A stretch of DNA of 64,000 nt from NCBI GenBank assembly GCA_024236495.1, contig JACKKJ010000003.1:248001-312000 (forward strand), read 5' to 3'. The position numbers were made by a program, and so were the translations under genes. Under the pieces are notes generated by a model that saw nothing but the letters and a program-made list of their open reading frames with translations, did no database searches and was not told the origin of the DNA. The stretch is from Paracoccaceae bacterium (GTDB taxonomy: Bacteria; Pseudomonadota; Alphaproteobacteria; Rhodobacterales; Rhodobacteraceae). Below are positions 44,347-52,526 of the stretch, piece after piece. The first letter of the stretch is position 1, and each line of letters begins with the position of its first letter.

Positions 44347-45312
44347 ATGGCACTCGAAGATGCAAGGACCGAGGTCGATTCCGCATTCACCCGCAAGGGC
44401 CAGCGTGGGCTGTCCTTTGAAAACGCCTTCGGCGGGGCGACCAGCTTCCTCCGCCGCAGCTATACCAAGGACTTGACCGGGGTCGATCTGGCGATCACCG
44501 GCGTCCCCTTCGACCAGGCAGTGACGCATCGCACCGGCACCCGGTTCGGCCCGCGCGCGATCCGGGAGGCGTCGACGCTTCAGCCTTACGATCCCCCCTT
44601 TGGCTGGCCGACCAACCCGCTGGAGGATCTGAACATCGTCGACTATGGCGATGTCGCCTTTGACTATGCCAGGACATCGGAATTTCCGGACCGGCTGACC
44701 GATCACATCCGGGGCATCCTGGCGGCGGGGGCGGGGACCGTCACGCTTGGCGGCGATCACTACATAACCCTGCCGATCCTGCGCGCCTATGCCGAAAGGT
44801 TCGGCCCCCTCGCAGTCATCCAGTTCGACGCGCATTCCGACCTCTGGCCCGATGACGACATGGGCCGGATCGACCACGGCACGATGATGTACAAGGCGGT
44901 CAGGACCGGCCTTGTCGATGCCGCGCGGTCCGTCCAGATCGGCATTCGCACGGTGACCGAGGATTACCTGGGCGTGAATGTCATCGACGCGCGGGAAGTG
45001 CACGAGAAGGGCGCCGCCGCCGCCGTCGCCCGCGCGAAGGAGATCGTCGGCGACGGCCCGGTCTATGTCACCTTCGACATCGACGCGCTGGACCCCGCCT
45101 TCGCGCCGGGCACCGGCACGCCGGTCTGGGGCGGGCTCGCCTCCTGGCAGGCGGCGGCGATCCTGCGGGGCCTTGCCGGGATCGACATGGTGGGTGGCGA
45201 CATCGTCGAGGTGTCGCCCCCCTATGACACGACGGGGGCAACCGCCATCGCAGGTGCGCATGTGGGATACGAGCTGATCTGCCTTTACCACTGGGCGAAG
45301 ACGCGGCGCTAG
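44347..45312 (+). CDS. speB: Agmatinase / arginase-family ureohydrolase
   Basis: 321 residues of the ureohydrolase family. Binuclear manganese motifs are TLGGDHYITLPIL, VIQFDAHSDLWPDD and VTFDIDALDPAFAPGTGTPV. Agmatinase converts agmatine to putrescine and urea. The family also contains guanidinobutyrase and other guanidino-acid hydrolases, which cannot be excluded. The gene is divergent from the FAD oxidase, 193 bases apart, with a shared operator-like palindrome. Confidence 0.88.
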   Translation: MALEDARTEVDSAFTRKGQRGLSFENAFGGATSFLRRSYTKDLTGVDLAITGVPFDQAVTHRTGTRFGPRAIREASTLQPYDPPFGWPTNPLEDLNIVDYGDVAFDYARTSEFPDRLTDHIRGILAAGAGTVTLGGDHYITLPILRAYAERFGPLAVIQFDAHSDLWPDDDMGRIDHGTMMYKAVRTGLVDAARSVQIGIRTVTEDYLGVNVIDAREVHEKGAAAAVARAKEIVGDGPVYVTFDIDALDPAFAPGTGTPVWGGLASWQAAAILRGLAGIDMVGGDIVEVSPPYDTTGATAIAGAHVGYELICLYHWAKTRR

Positions 45313-45406
45313 GCCGGCCGGCGGGCATGTCGGAAACTGGCATGCGGCGGGGGCGGGGGCGTGCTAGCCTGCCGGGATCGTTTCAAAACCCGAATTGGAG
45401 TGTACC

Positions 45407-46360
45407 ATGCGCCTGCCCGTGCTTGCCGTTCTGATCGCCGGTTCCCTGGCCACCCCCCTGTCCGCCGAGACGCGGCTGCGCGTCATGAGCTTCAACATCT
45501 GGGGCGGCGGCCAGAACGAGGGCAAGGGGATAGAGGAAACCCTGGCGGCGATCCGCGCGGCGGGCGCCGATGTCGTGGGGCTTCAGGAAACGCGCCTTGA
45601 ATCCGATCCCTGCACCGCCGAAAGCTGCCCGGCGACCGGCCCTTCGGTCGCCGGCGCCATTGCCGAGGCGCTTGGCTGGCATGTCTACGACCAGACGGCC
45701 GAAAATGACGCGCTTTGGGCCAATGCCGTGATCTCGCGCCATCCGATCGGCGCGGCCAGCCCCAACGACCTTGGTGTCGCGCTGGATGTTGAGGGCCGCG
45801 AGGTCTGGCTATTCAACATCCATCTGGATGACGAACCCTACGGCCCCTATCAGGTCATGGGCATCGAATACGGGCCCGCGCCTTTCGTGACGACCGGGGA
45901 AGACGCGGCGGACTGGGCGGCGCGGACGCGCGGCCCGGCGCTTGACCTGCTTGAGGCCGACATGGCCGCGGTCGCGGGCGGGGCCGCGGCAGTCCTGGTG
46001 ACGGGCGACTTCAACGAGCCCTCGCCGCTGGACTGGACCGAGGCGACCACGGCGGCGGGCCACCACCCGTTTCCGGTCGCCTGGCCGACGGTCGGCCGCC
46101 TGATCGGGCAGGGCTTCGTCGATGCCTACCGGATGGTGCACGCCGACCCCGTCGACCGGCCCGCCTATACCTGGACGCCAAGCTATGACGAGGCGGCGAC
46201 AGACGACCACCCCGACCGGATCGACTTTGTCCTGGCGCGGGGCGCGGGGCTTGCCGTCACCGATGCGGCGATCGTCGGGGAAGACGGGCCGAGGTCTGAC
46301 ATCAAGGTCACGCCCTGGCCGTCGGATCATCGCGCCGTCGTGGCCGAGGTGTCGTTCTGA
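45407..46360 (+). CDS. Secreted endonuclease/exonuclease/phosphatase-family protein
   Basis: 317 residues with a signal peptide (MRLPVLAVLIAGSLATPLSA) and an EEP fold: VMSFNIWGGG, VVGLQETRLES, VLVTGDFNEPS and the C-terminal TPWPSDHRAVVAEV. These are the catalytic Asn, Glu, Asp-Asn and Ser-Asp-His positions of the family, so it should be active as a secreted phosphodiesterase, nuclease or phosphatase. The start at 45407 follows GGAG; an ATG four codons earlier is less well placed. Substrate unknown. Confidence 0.85.
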   Translation: MRLPVLAVLIAGSLATPLSAETRLRVMSFNIWGGGQNEGKGIEETLAAIRAAGADVVGLQETRLESDPCTAESCPATGPSVAGAIAEALGWHVYDQTAENDALWANAVISRHPIGAASPNDLGVALDVEGREVWLFNIHLDDEPYGPYQVMGIEYGPAPFVTTGEDAADWAARTRGPALDLLEADMAAVAGGAAAVLVTGDFNEPSPLDWTEATTAAGHHPFPVAWPTVGRLIGQGFVDAYRMVHADPVDRPAYTWTPSYDEAATDDHPDRIDFVLARGAGLAVTDAAIVGEDGPRSDIKVTPWPSDHRAVVAEVSF

Positions 46361-46424
46361 TCTGCGCCCTCGCTGACCCGATCGGGGCCTTGACCTGACC
46401 GGGGCCATCGGCGAAACCCGCGCC

Positions 46425-47480
46425 ATGGTACCCTTGGACAAACTCGCCCAGATCACCCAGCGTTTCGAGTTTCTCGAAGCGAAGCTTGCCTCTGGCGCGG
46501 CCCCGGCCGAGATCGCATCGCTCAGCCGCGAATATTCCGACCTCAAGCCGGTGGTGACGGAAATCGCCGCCTACCGGCAGGCGCTGGCCGATCTGGAGGA
46601 GGCCGGGGCGATGCTTGCCGACCCCGAGATGCGGGCGCTGGCCGAGGACGAGTTGCCGAAACTCAAGGCCCGCATCCCCGAGATGGAGGCGCGGCTCCGG
46701 ATCGCGCTTCTGCCAAAGGATGCCGCCGACGCGCGCCCCGCCATCCTGGAGATTCGCCCCGGCACCGGAGGGGAGGAGGCGGCGCTTTTCGCGGGCGACC
46801 TTCTGCGCATGTATCAAAAGCACGCCGAGGCGCAGGGCTGGCGCTTCGAGCTTCTGGAACTGACCCAGACCGAGCTTGGCGGCGTCAAGGAAGCCATGGC
46901 GAGGATCGAGGGGGAGGGCGTCTTTGCGCGGCTGAAGTACGAAAGCGGCGTCCACCGCGTGCAGCGCGTGCCGGAAACCGAGGCGGGCGGGCGCATCCAT
47001 ACCTCCGCCGCGACCGTGGCGGTGCTGCCCGAAGCCGAGGATGTGGAGATCGACATTCCGGCGGCCGACATCCGCATCGACACCATGCGCGCCTCGGGCG
47101 CGGGCGGGCAGCATGTCAACACCACCGACAGCGCGGTCCGCATCACCCATATCCCGACCGGCATCGTCGTGACCTCGTCCGAGAAATCGCAACACCAGAA
47201 CCGGGCGAACGCCATGGCGGTTCTGCGCGCGCGGCTTTACGACATGGAACGCAACCGCGCCGATGCCGCCCGCGCCGCCGACCGCAAGGCACAGGTCGGA
47301 TCGGGCGACCGGTCCGAACGGATCCGCACCTACAACTTCCCGCAGGGCCGGATGACCGATCACCGGATCAACCTGACGCTTTACCGGCTCGAACAGATCA
47401 TGGAGGGCGACCTGACCGAGGTCATCGATGCGCTTGTCGCCCATGACCAGGCTGCGAAACTGGCCGAGATGGAGGCATGA
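46425..47480 (+). CDS. prfA: Peptide chain release factor 1
   Basis: 351 residues. The GGQ motif that triggers peptide release is in ASGAGGQHVNTTDSAVRI, and the codon-recognition region is ETEAGGRIHTSAATVAVLPE with IRPGTGGEEAALFAGDLL before it. It reads UAA and UAG. The stop overlaps the prmC start (ATGA), so both are co-translated. PrmC methylates the glutamine of GGQ, making the pair a functional unit. Confidence 0.97.
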   Translation: MVPLDKLAQITQRFEFLEAKLASGAAPAEIASLSREYSDLKPVVTEIAAYRQALADLEEAGAMLADPEMRALAEDELPKLKARIPEMEARLRIALLPKDAADARPAILEIRPGTGGEEAALFAGDLLRMYQKHAEAQGWRFELLELTQTELGGVKEAMARIEGEGVFARLKYESGVHRVQRVPETEAGGRIHTSAATVAVLPEAEDVEIDIPAADIRIDTMRASGAGGQHVNTTDSAVRITHIPTGIVVTSSEKSQHQNRANAMAVLRARLYDMERNRADAARAADRKAQVGSGDRSERIRTYNFPQGRMTDHRINLTLYRLEQIMEGDLTEVIDALVAHDQAAKLAEMEA

Positions 47481-48346
47481 CGGGCCCTGCGACGGCCGCC
47501 GGGGTGCTGCGCGCGGCGATTGCGCGCCTCGCCGGGGCGGGCGTGGCCGACCCGCAGCGCGACGCGCGCATCCTGCTTGCCCATGCGCTGGGGATTGGCA
47601 CCGACCGGCTGACGCTGGTCCTGCCCGACCCGATACCCACCGAGGCACAGGCGGCTTTCGCGGCCGCGGTCACCGCCCGCGCGGCGCGACAACCGGTCAG
47701 CCAGATCACCGGGCGGCGGCTGTTCTGGGGACGCTCGTTCAAGGTCACGCGCGACACGCTCGACCCGCGACCGGAAACCGAGATCCTTGTTGCGGCGGCG
47801 CTGGAACGGCCCTTCACACGGATCCTCGACCTTGGCACCGGGACCGGCTGCATCCTCCTGTCCTGCCTTGCCGGGATGCCCTTCGCGACGGGGACGGGCA
47901 CCGATGTTTCCGGTGCGGCGCTGGCGGTCGCGGCGGAAAACGCTGCCGCGCTCGGGCTTGACGCGCGCGCGCGGTTCGCCCGGTCCGACTGGTTTTCCGC
48001 CGTGACGGGGCGGTTCGACCTGATCGTTTCGAACCCCCCCTATATCGCGGCAGAGGAGATGGCATCGCTCGCGCCCGAGGTGCGCGACTGGGAACCTTCG
48101 GGCGCGCTCAGCCCCGGCGGCGACGGCCTTGACGCCTACCGCGCCATCGCGCGCGGCGCCGGGGCGCGGCTTATGGCGGGCGGGCGCCTGATCCTTGAAA
48201 TCGGGCCCACCCAGGGCGCGGCGGTGGCGGCGATGCTGGCCGCGCAAGGCTTCGAAGGGGTGGAAATCCGCCCCGACCTTGACGGACGCGACCGCACGAT
48301 CGTCGCCCTGAAGCCTGGCGACCCCGAAGATTGCGGCTGCGCCTGA
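47477..48346 (+). CDS. prmC: Release factor glutamine N5-methyltransferase
   Basis: 289 residues: an N-terminal helical recognition domain, then a Rossmann methyltransferase with ILDLGTGTGCILLSCLAG for S-adenosylmethionine and the NPPYIAAEEM signature that holds the target glutamine. It modifies RF1 (prfA, just upstream) and RF2. Coupled to prfA through a four-base overlap. Size is normal. Confidence 0.95.
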   Translation: MTGPATAAGVLRAAIARLAGAGVADPQRDARILLAHALGIGTDRLTLVLPDPIPTEAQAAFAAAVTARAARQPVSQITGRRLFWGRSFKVTRDTLDPRPETEILVAAALERPFTRILDLGTGTGCILLSCLAGMPFATGTGTDVSGAALAVAAENAAALGLDARARFARSDWFSAVTGRFDLIVSNPPYIAAEEMASLAPEVRDWEPSGALSPGGDGLDAYRAIARGAGARLMAGGRLILEIGPTQGAAVAAMLAAQGFEGVEIRPDLDGRDRTIVALKPGDPEDCGCA

Positions 48347-48582
48347 TCGACAATCCGCTGCAAATCCGCACTATTCTTTGCGAATTTCCGCGGCTTGCAG
48401 GCAAGATCGCAGATTCGGCTTGTCATGCCCGCCACATCGTGCATAGAGGAAACGTGATGTGACGGCTCAGGCCCGAACGTTGCGTTTCGCCCGAAATCCA
48501 GGTGCCACGACCAGACAGCCGGTTGGCTTGGGTCGGCAGCCGGGCGAGGCCTTATTTTCTTTGCCTCAAAACACGAAAGCAC

Positions 48583-49299
48583 ATGAGATCCTCCAAATCC
48601 CGTTCGCGTTCGAAGTCGAACCGCCAGCGTACGCTTGGCAACATCATCAACCGCGTGTTCGACAGTTCCGGGCCCGAGGGCAAGGTTCGCGGGACGCCGC
48701 AGCAGATCATCGACAAATATCTGATGCTGGCGCGCGACGCCCATCTTTCGAATGACCGTGTGGCGGAACAGAATTTCCTCCAGCACGCCGAACACTACAC
48801 GCGACTTCTGGGCGAGGCGCAGAAGGAACAGCAGCGCGAACAGGAACAGCGCCAGCAGCAGAACCAGCACCAGCAGGGCGGCCAGAACGGCGACCGCGGG
48901 CAGGGCGGGCGGGACCGCTACGACCAGCGCGCCGAGGGCGGCGACGGTGCCGAGGACTTGCCGGGCCTTCCCACCTCGACGGAGGCCGACGAAGGCCCTG
49001 GGCTTGTGGAAACGCCCGAGGCGCGCGCCGCGTCCGGCGATGACCGGCCTGCGGCGGCCACGGTGACCGCAGACGCACCGGCGGAGGCCGCCGCGCCGGC
49101 GACCGACGCGCCGCGCCGCGAACGCAAGCCGCGTGGCGAGGGCAAGCCGGCTGGCGAAGGCAAGCCGCGCGCCGAGGGCAAGCCCCGTGGCGAAGGCGAT
49201 GCCCGCGGCCCGCGCCGCCCGCGCGAAAAGCGCGGCGAGGCCAAGGACGGCAACGCCAATCCCGACGCTTCCGAAGACACGGCCCCCGCGGCCAATTGA
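48583..49299 (+). CDS. DUF4167 domain protein
   Basis: 238 residues. The N-terminal 80 residues (MRSSKSRSRSKSNRQRTLGN, then GTPQQIIDKYLMLARDAHLS and AEHYTRLLGEAQ) form the DUF4167 domain, common after prmC in alphaproteobacteria. The rest is disordered, with Gln-rich (QQQNQHQQGG) and then basic short repeats of the type GEGKP between residues 180 and 215. The basic ends suggest RNA or ribosome binding, but the function is unknown. A 236-bp leader separates it from prmC. Confidence 0.85.
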   Translation: MRSSKSRSRSKSNRQRTLGNIINRVFDSSGPEGKVRGTPQQIIDKYLMLARDAHLSNDRVAEQNFLQHAEHYTRLLGEAQKEQQREQEQRQQQNQHQQGGQNGDRGQGGRDRYDQRAEGGDGAEDLPGLPTSTEADEGPGLVETPEARAASGDDRPAAATVTADAPAEAAAPATDAPRRERKPRGEGKPAGEGKPRAEGKPRGEGDARGPRRPREKRGEAKDGNANPDASEDTAPAAN

Positions 49300-49310
49300 T
49301 CCGACGGGGC

Positions 49311-49333
49311 GGGCGCCTGCCAGTCAGGTGCCC
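49311..49333. terminator. Convergent hairpin between DUF4167 and rsmA
   Basis: GGGCGCCTG pairs with CAGGTGCCC (one G-U pair) around a five-base loop in the 39-bp convergent gap. There is no T-tract on either strand, so termination would be weak or factor-dependent. Confidence 0.4.
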
Positions 49334-49338
49334 GCGCG

Positions 49339-50193
49339 TCAGGTGGCGTCGGCTGCGGCGGCCACCGCGCGCGCCAGCGCGCAGAATCCTTCCAGCCCGA
49401 TCTCCTCCGCCCGCGCGGTCGGGTCGATCCCGGCCTCGGCCAGGCGCGCCTCGATCTCGGGGGCCACGCCCTTCAGGCTGGCCCTCAGCATCTTGCGGCG
49501 CTGGTTGAAGGCCGCCGCGACGACGCGGGCCAGCACCTTCGGGTCGGCGGGGTGGCGCGGTTCGGGCAGGGCGGTCAGATGCACCACGGCCGAATGGATC
49601 TTCGGCGGCGGGGTGAAGGCCTCGGGCGGAAGCGTCAGGACGATCCGCGCGTCGCAGCGCCACTGCGCCAGGATTGCCAGCCGCCCATAGGCCTTCGACC
49701 CCGGCCGCGCGACGATGCGTTCGGCGACCTCCTTCTGGAACATCAGCGTCAGGCTGGTCCAGACCGGGGGCCAGGCGGGGGGCGTCAGCCAGCGCACCAA
49801 CAGCTCGGTGCCCACGTTGTAGGGAAGGTTCGCGACGATCCGGATCGGCGGCGTCAGATGGGCCAGCGGGTCGATCGCCAGCGCGTCGGCGTTCAGAACC
49901 TCAAGCCGGCCGGGATAGGCCCCTGCGATCTCCGACAGCGCGGGCAGGCAGCGGTCGTCCTTTTCCACCGCCAGAACGCGGCGCGCACCCTCGGCAAGAA
50001 GCCCGCGCGTCAACCCGCCGGGGCCGGGGCCGATCTCAAGCACGTCGGAGTGCGACAGATCGCCCGCCATGCGCGCGATCTTGGCTGTCAGGTTCAGGTC
50101 CAGAAGGAAGTTCTGGCCAAGGCTCTTGCGGGCCGAAAGTCCGTGGCGCGCGATGACCTCGCGCAGGGGGGGCAGGCCGTCGATCGTCGCCAT
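49339..50193 (-). CDS. rsmA: 16S rRNA dimethyladenosine transferase
   Basis: 284 residues (KsgA). LGQNFLLDLNLTAKIARMAG, EIGPGPGGLTRGLLAEGARR and RIVANLPYNVGTELLVRWL are the characteristic RsmA motifs. The enzyme dimethylates two adjacent adenosines near the 3' end of 16S rRNA, a late step in 30S assembly. The start overlaps the pdxA stop by one base (TGATG). It is the last gene of the lptF-lptG-lptD-surA-pdxA-rsmA run. Confidence 0.96.
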   Translation of the reverse strand: MATIDGLPPLREVIARHGLSARKSLGQNFLLDLNLTAKIARMAGDLSHSDVLEIGPGPGGLTRGLLAEGARRVLAVEKDDRCLPALSEIAGAYPGRLEVLNADALAIDPLAHLTPPIRIVANLPYNVGTELLVRWLTPPAWPPVWTSLTLMFQKEVAERIVARPGSKAYGRLAILAQWRCDARIVLTLPPEAFTPPPKIHSAVVHLTALPEPRHPADPKVLARVVAAAFNQRRKMLRASLKGVAPEIEARLAEAGIDPTARAEEIGLEGFCALARAVAAAADAT

Positions 50194-51182
50194 CAGGCGA
50201 TTCCCCGCGCGCGGGCCATGTCGGCGGCCATCCTGAGCGCGGCGACAAGGCTGGACGGGTCGGCGACCCCCTTGCCCGCGATGTCAAAGGCCGTCCCGTG
50301 GTCGGGAGAGGTGCGCACGAACGGAAGCCCCAGCGTCACATTCACCCCGCCCGCGAAATCCAGCGTCTTGATCGGAATCAGCGCCTGGTCGTGATACATG
50401 CAGACCGCGACGTCATAGGCGGCGCGCGCGCCCGGGTGGAACATCGTGTCGGCGGGCAGGGGGCCCGCAATCGTCATCCCCCCGGCCCTGAGGCGGTCGA
50501 GGACGGGGGTGATGATCCGCTGTTCCTCGGTCCCCATCGTGCCGCCTTCGCCCGCATGGGGGTTCATGCCGGCAACCGCGATACGGGGCGCGGCAATGCC
50601 GAAGCTTTCGACAAGACCCGCGCGCGTGATCCTGAGCGTTTCCTCAAGAAGCCCGGGCGTCAGGGCGGCGGGCACCTCGGACAGCGGAATGTGGATGGTG
50701 ACCGGCACGACGCGCAAGTCGGGGCAGGCCAGCATCATCACCACGCGCTCGACGCCCGCAAGCGCGGCAAGGTATTCGGTATGGCCGGGAAAGGCAAAGC
50801 CCGCCCCGTCCTTCAGCGCCTTCTTGTTGATCGGCGCCGTGGTGATGGCGGACGCCTCGCCCGCACGCACCAGCGCGACCGCGCGCGCGATCACCGCAAC
50901 GACCGCGGCCGCGTTGGACGGATCGGGCCGGCCCGGGATCGCGGGCGCGGGGAAGTCATGCGTCAGAACCGGCAGGATATCCGGCGCCACCCCGGCGGCG
51001 TCGGCAGGGCGCGCGATCGCCTGCCAGGCAGATCCCGCGGGCAGGTGGCGGGGATCGCCGATCCAGAAGAAGGGCAGGTCCGCGCCCAGTACCCCGCGCG
51101 CCCGTGCCGCTATCTCGGGGCCGATGCCAGAGGGTTCGCCGCAACTCAGCGCGACCGGACGCGCCGCGGGCCGCAGGCTCAT
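50193..51182 (-). CDS. pdxA: 4-hydroxythreonine-4-phosphate dehydrogenase
   Basis: 329 residues. SCGEPSGIGPEIAARA at the N-terminus, GFAFPGHTEYLAALAG, the metal-binding AGMNPHAGEGGTMGTEE, and MYHDQALIPIKTLDF identify PdxA, which oxidises 4-phosphohydroxythreonine in vitamin B6 synthesis. It overlaps the end of surA by four bases and the start of rsmA by one. The surA-pdxA-rsmA order is conserved in many proteobacteria. Confidence 0.96.
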   Translation of the reverse strand: MSLRPAARPVALSCGEPSGIGPEIAARARGVLGADLPFFWIGDPRHLPAGSAWQAIARPADAAGVAPDILPVLTHDFPAPAIPGRPDPSNAAAVVAVIARAVALVRAGEASAITTAPINKKALKDGAGFAFPGHTEYLAALAGVERVVMMLACPDLRVVPVTIHIPLSEVPAALTPGLLEETLRITRAGLVESFGIAAPRIAVAGMNPHAGEGGTMGTEEQRIITPVLDRLRAGGMTIAGPLPADTMFHPGARAAYDVAVCMYHDQALIPIKTLDFAGGVNVTLGLPFVRTSPDHGTAFDIAGKGVADPSSLVAALRMAADMARARGIA

Positions 51183-52474
51183 GGGCGGGTGATGACGGCT
51201 TCGGCGCGCAGTTCGGCCAGATAGGCGTTGGCAAGTGCGCCCAGCCTCTGGTCGACGATCTCCGACCGCATCGTATCGGCGGAAGGGCCGCGGCCAAAGC
51301 CAAGGTCCTTGTCCACTGCGGGCCGGGTCTCACCTTCCGCCGGGGCGGCGGCCGTCACCGGGATCTCGGCCGTGCCGATGGCGGTATAGGCGTTGCGGTC
51401 GCACAGCATCAGCAGGACCTGCGTGTCGCCGCGGCGCAGGGCGGTAGAGATTTCGTTCTCGTCCATGTCTGCCAGCACGCCGGCGACATCGGCCGGCACC
51501 TGCGTCAGCGCACGGGTTTCGCGCACCAGCCGGTCAGAGGGCATCTTGCGCGCGTACTCGAACAACTCGCCGCAACTTTGCGCGGCGGCGCGGGCGCGGT
51601 CCACCTCGGCCGCGGCCTCGGGGGTGCCGGCGCCGGGGACAAGATACTGCAGATAGTCGACGGTGATATCCGCCGGGTCGACCGGCCCGCCCTGATCGAT
51701 CGCCCGCAGGCGAACCAGCGCGATGGCATTGGGGACCGGCAGCGGCGGGCTGACCTGCCCCGGACGCATCTGCATCACCACCGGGCGCAGCTGCGGCGGC
51801 AGGTTCGTCACCGGAATCCAGCCGACAAGGCCGCCGTTGTCGCGCGAGGGCGCGGCGGAATGTTCGCGCGCGGCCGCCGCAAAGGCACCGTCGCTGGTCG
51901 CGGTTTTCGAAAGCTCCTCGGCAAGGTCGCGCTGGTCAAGGAACGTCGCGGGCGAGGTCGGAAGCAGGATTTCCGAGATCATGACGCGCGGTCCCGCGCC
52001 CCGGCCCTGTTCGACGGATGTTGCCCGCGCGATCTCGGCATCGGTCACCACGACGCGGGGGGCAAAGCGGGCGCGGACCACCTCGCGCCACAGAAGGCCG
52101 GCGTGCACGAAGTCGCGGTAGGTTTCCGGCGCGATCCCGCCCTGTCCGATCGCCTCGAGGAACTGGTCGAGCGGCAGGTTGGCGCGCGAGGCGAACTCCT
52201 CCATCCCGGCTGTCAGCTGCGCGGGCGTGACGGTGATCCCGTCGCGCTTGGCCGCCTCAAGCCGCAGCCGATCCTCGATCAGTCCTCGTTCCGCCTCGGC
52301 CAGGTGATCGCCGGGAACCCGCAGGATATCGAGAAACAGCACCCGCTGGTCCAGTTCGTAGCCGGTGATGACCCGCCCGTTCACCGTGATGACAGGTTCG
52401 AAGCTGCCCTGCGCCTGCGCCAGCGGCGCAACGAGTGCAAGGGTCAGGCCGACAAGAAAGGGGATCACGCGCAT
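51179..52474 (-). CDS. surA: Periplasmic chaperone/peptidyl-prolyl isomerase SurA-like
   Basis: 431 residues with a signal peptide (MRVIPFLVGLTLALVAPLAQ), a SurA N-terminal helical domain (ITGYELDQRVLFLDI, LIEDRLRLEAAKRDGI), and one parvulin-type domain at about 190-290 (NGGLVGWIPVTNLPPQLRP). It escorts outer-membrane proteins such as LptD, whose gene lies just upstream. The start at 52474 puts the signal peptide at the very N-terminus; the longer frame is not supported. No strong ribosome binding site is visible. Confidence 0.9.
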   Translation of the reverse strand: MRVIPFLVGLTLALVAPLAQAQGSFEPVITVNGRVITGYELDQRVLFLDILRVPGDHLAEAERGLIEDRLRLEAAKRDGITVTPAQLTAGMEEFASRANLPLDQFLEAIGQGGIAPETYRDFVHAGLLWREVVRARFAPRVVVTDAEIARATSVEQGRGAGPRVMISEILLPTSPATFLDQRDLAEELSKTATSDGAFAAAAREHSAAPSRDNGGLVGWIPVTNLPPQLRPVVMQMRPGQVSPPLPVPNAIALVRLRAIDQGGPVDPADITVDYLQYLVPGAGTPEAAAEVDRARAAAQSCGELFEYARKMPSDRLVRETRALTQVPADVAGVLADMDENEISTALRRGDTQVLLMLCDRNAYTAIGTAEIPVTAAAPAEGETRPAVDKDLGFGRGPSADTMRSEIVDQRLGALANAYLAELRAEAVITRP

Positions 52475-52526
52475 CGTCACAGTCCGTCTGCTCTTCTTTT
52501 CATGTCTTGGGGGGATCGCCCCCGCT

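Noticed and set aside
49120..49220. Short tandem GEGKP-type repeats as a DNA repeat element
   Set aside because: They are the coded low-complexity tail of the DUF4167 protein, not an independent repeat.
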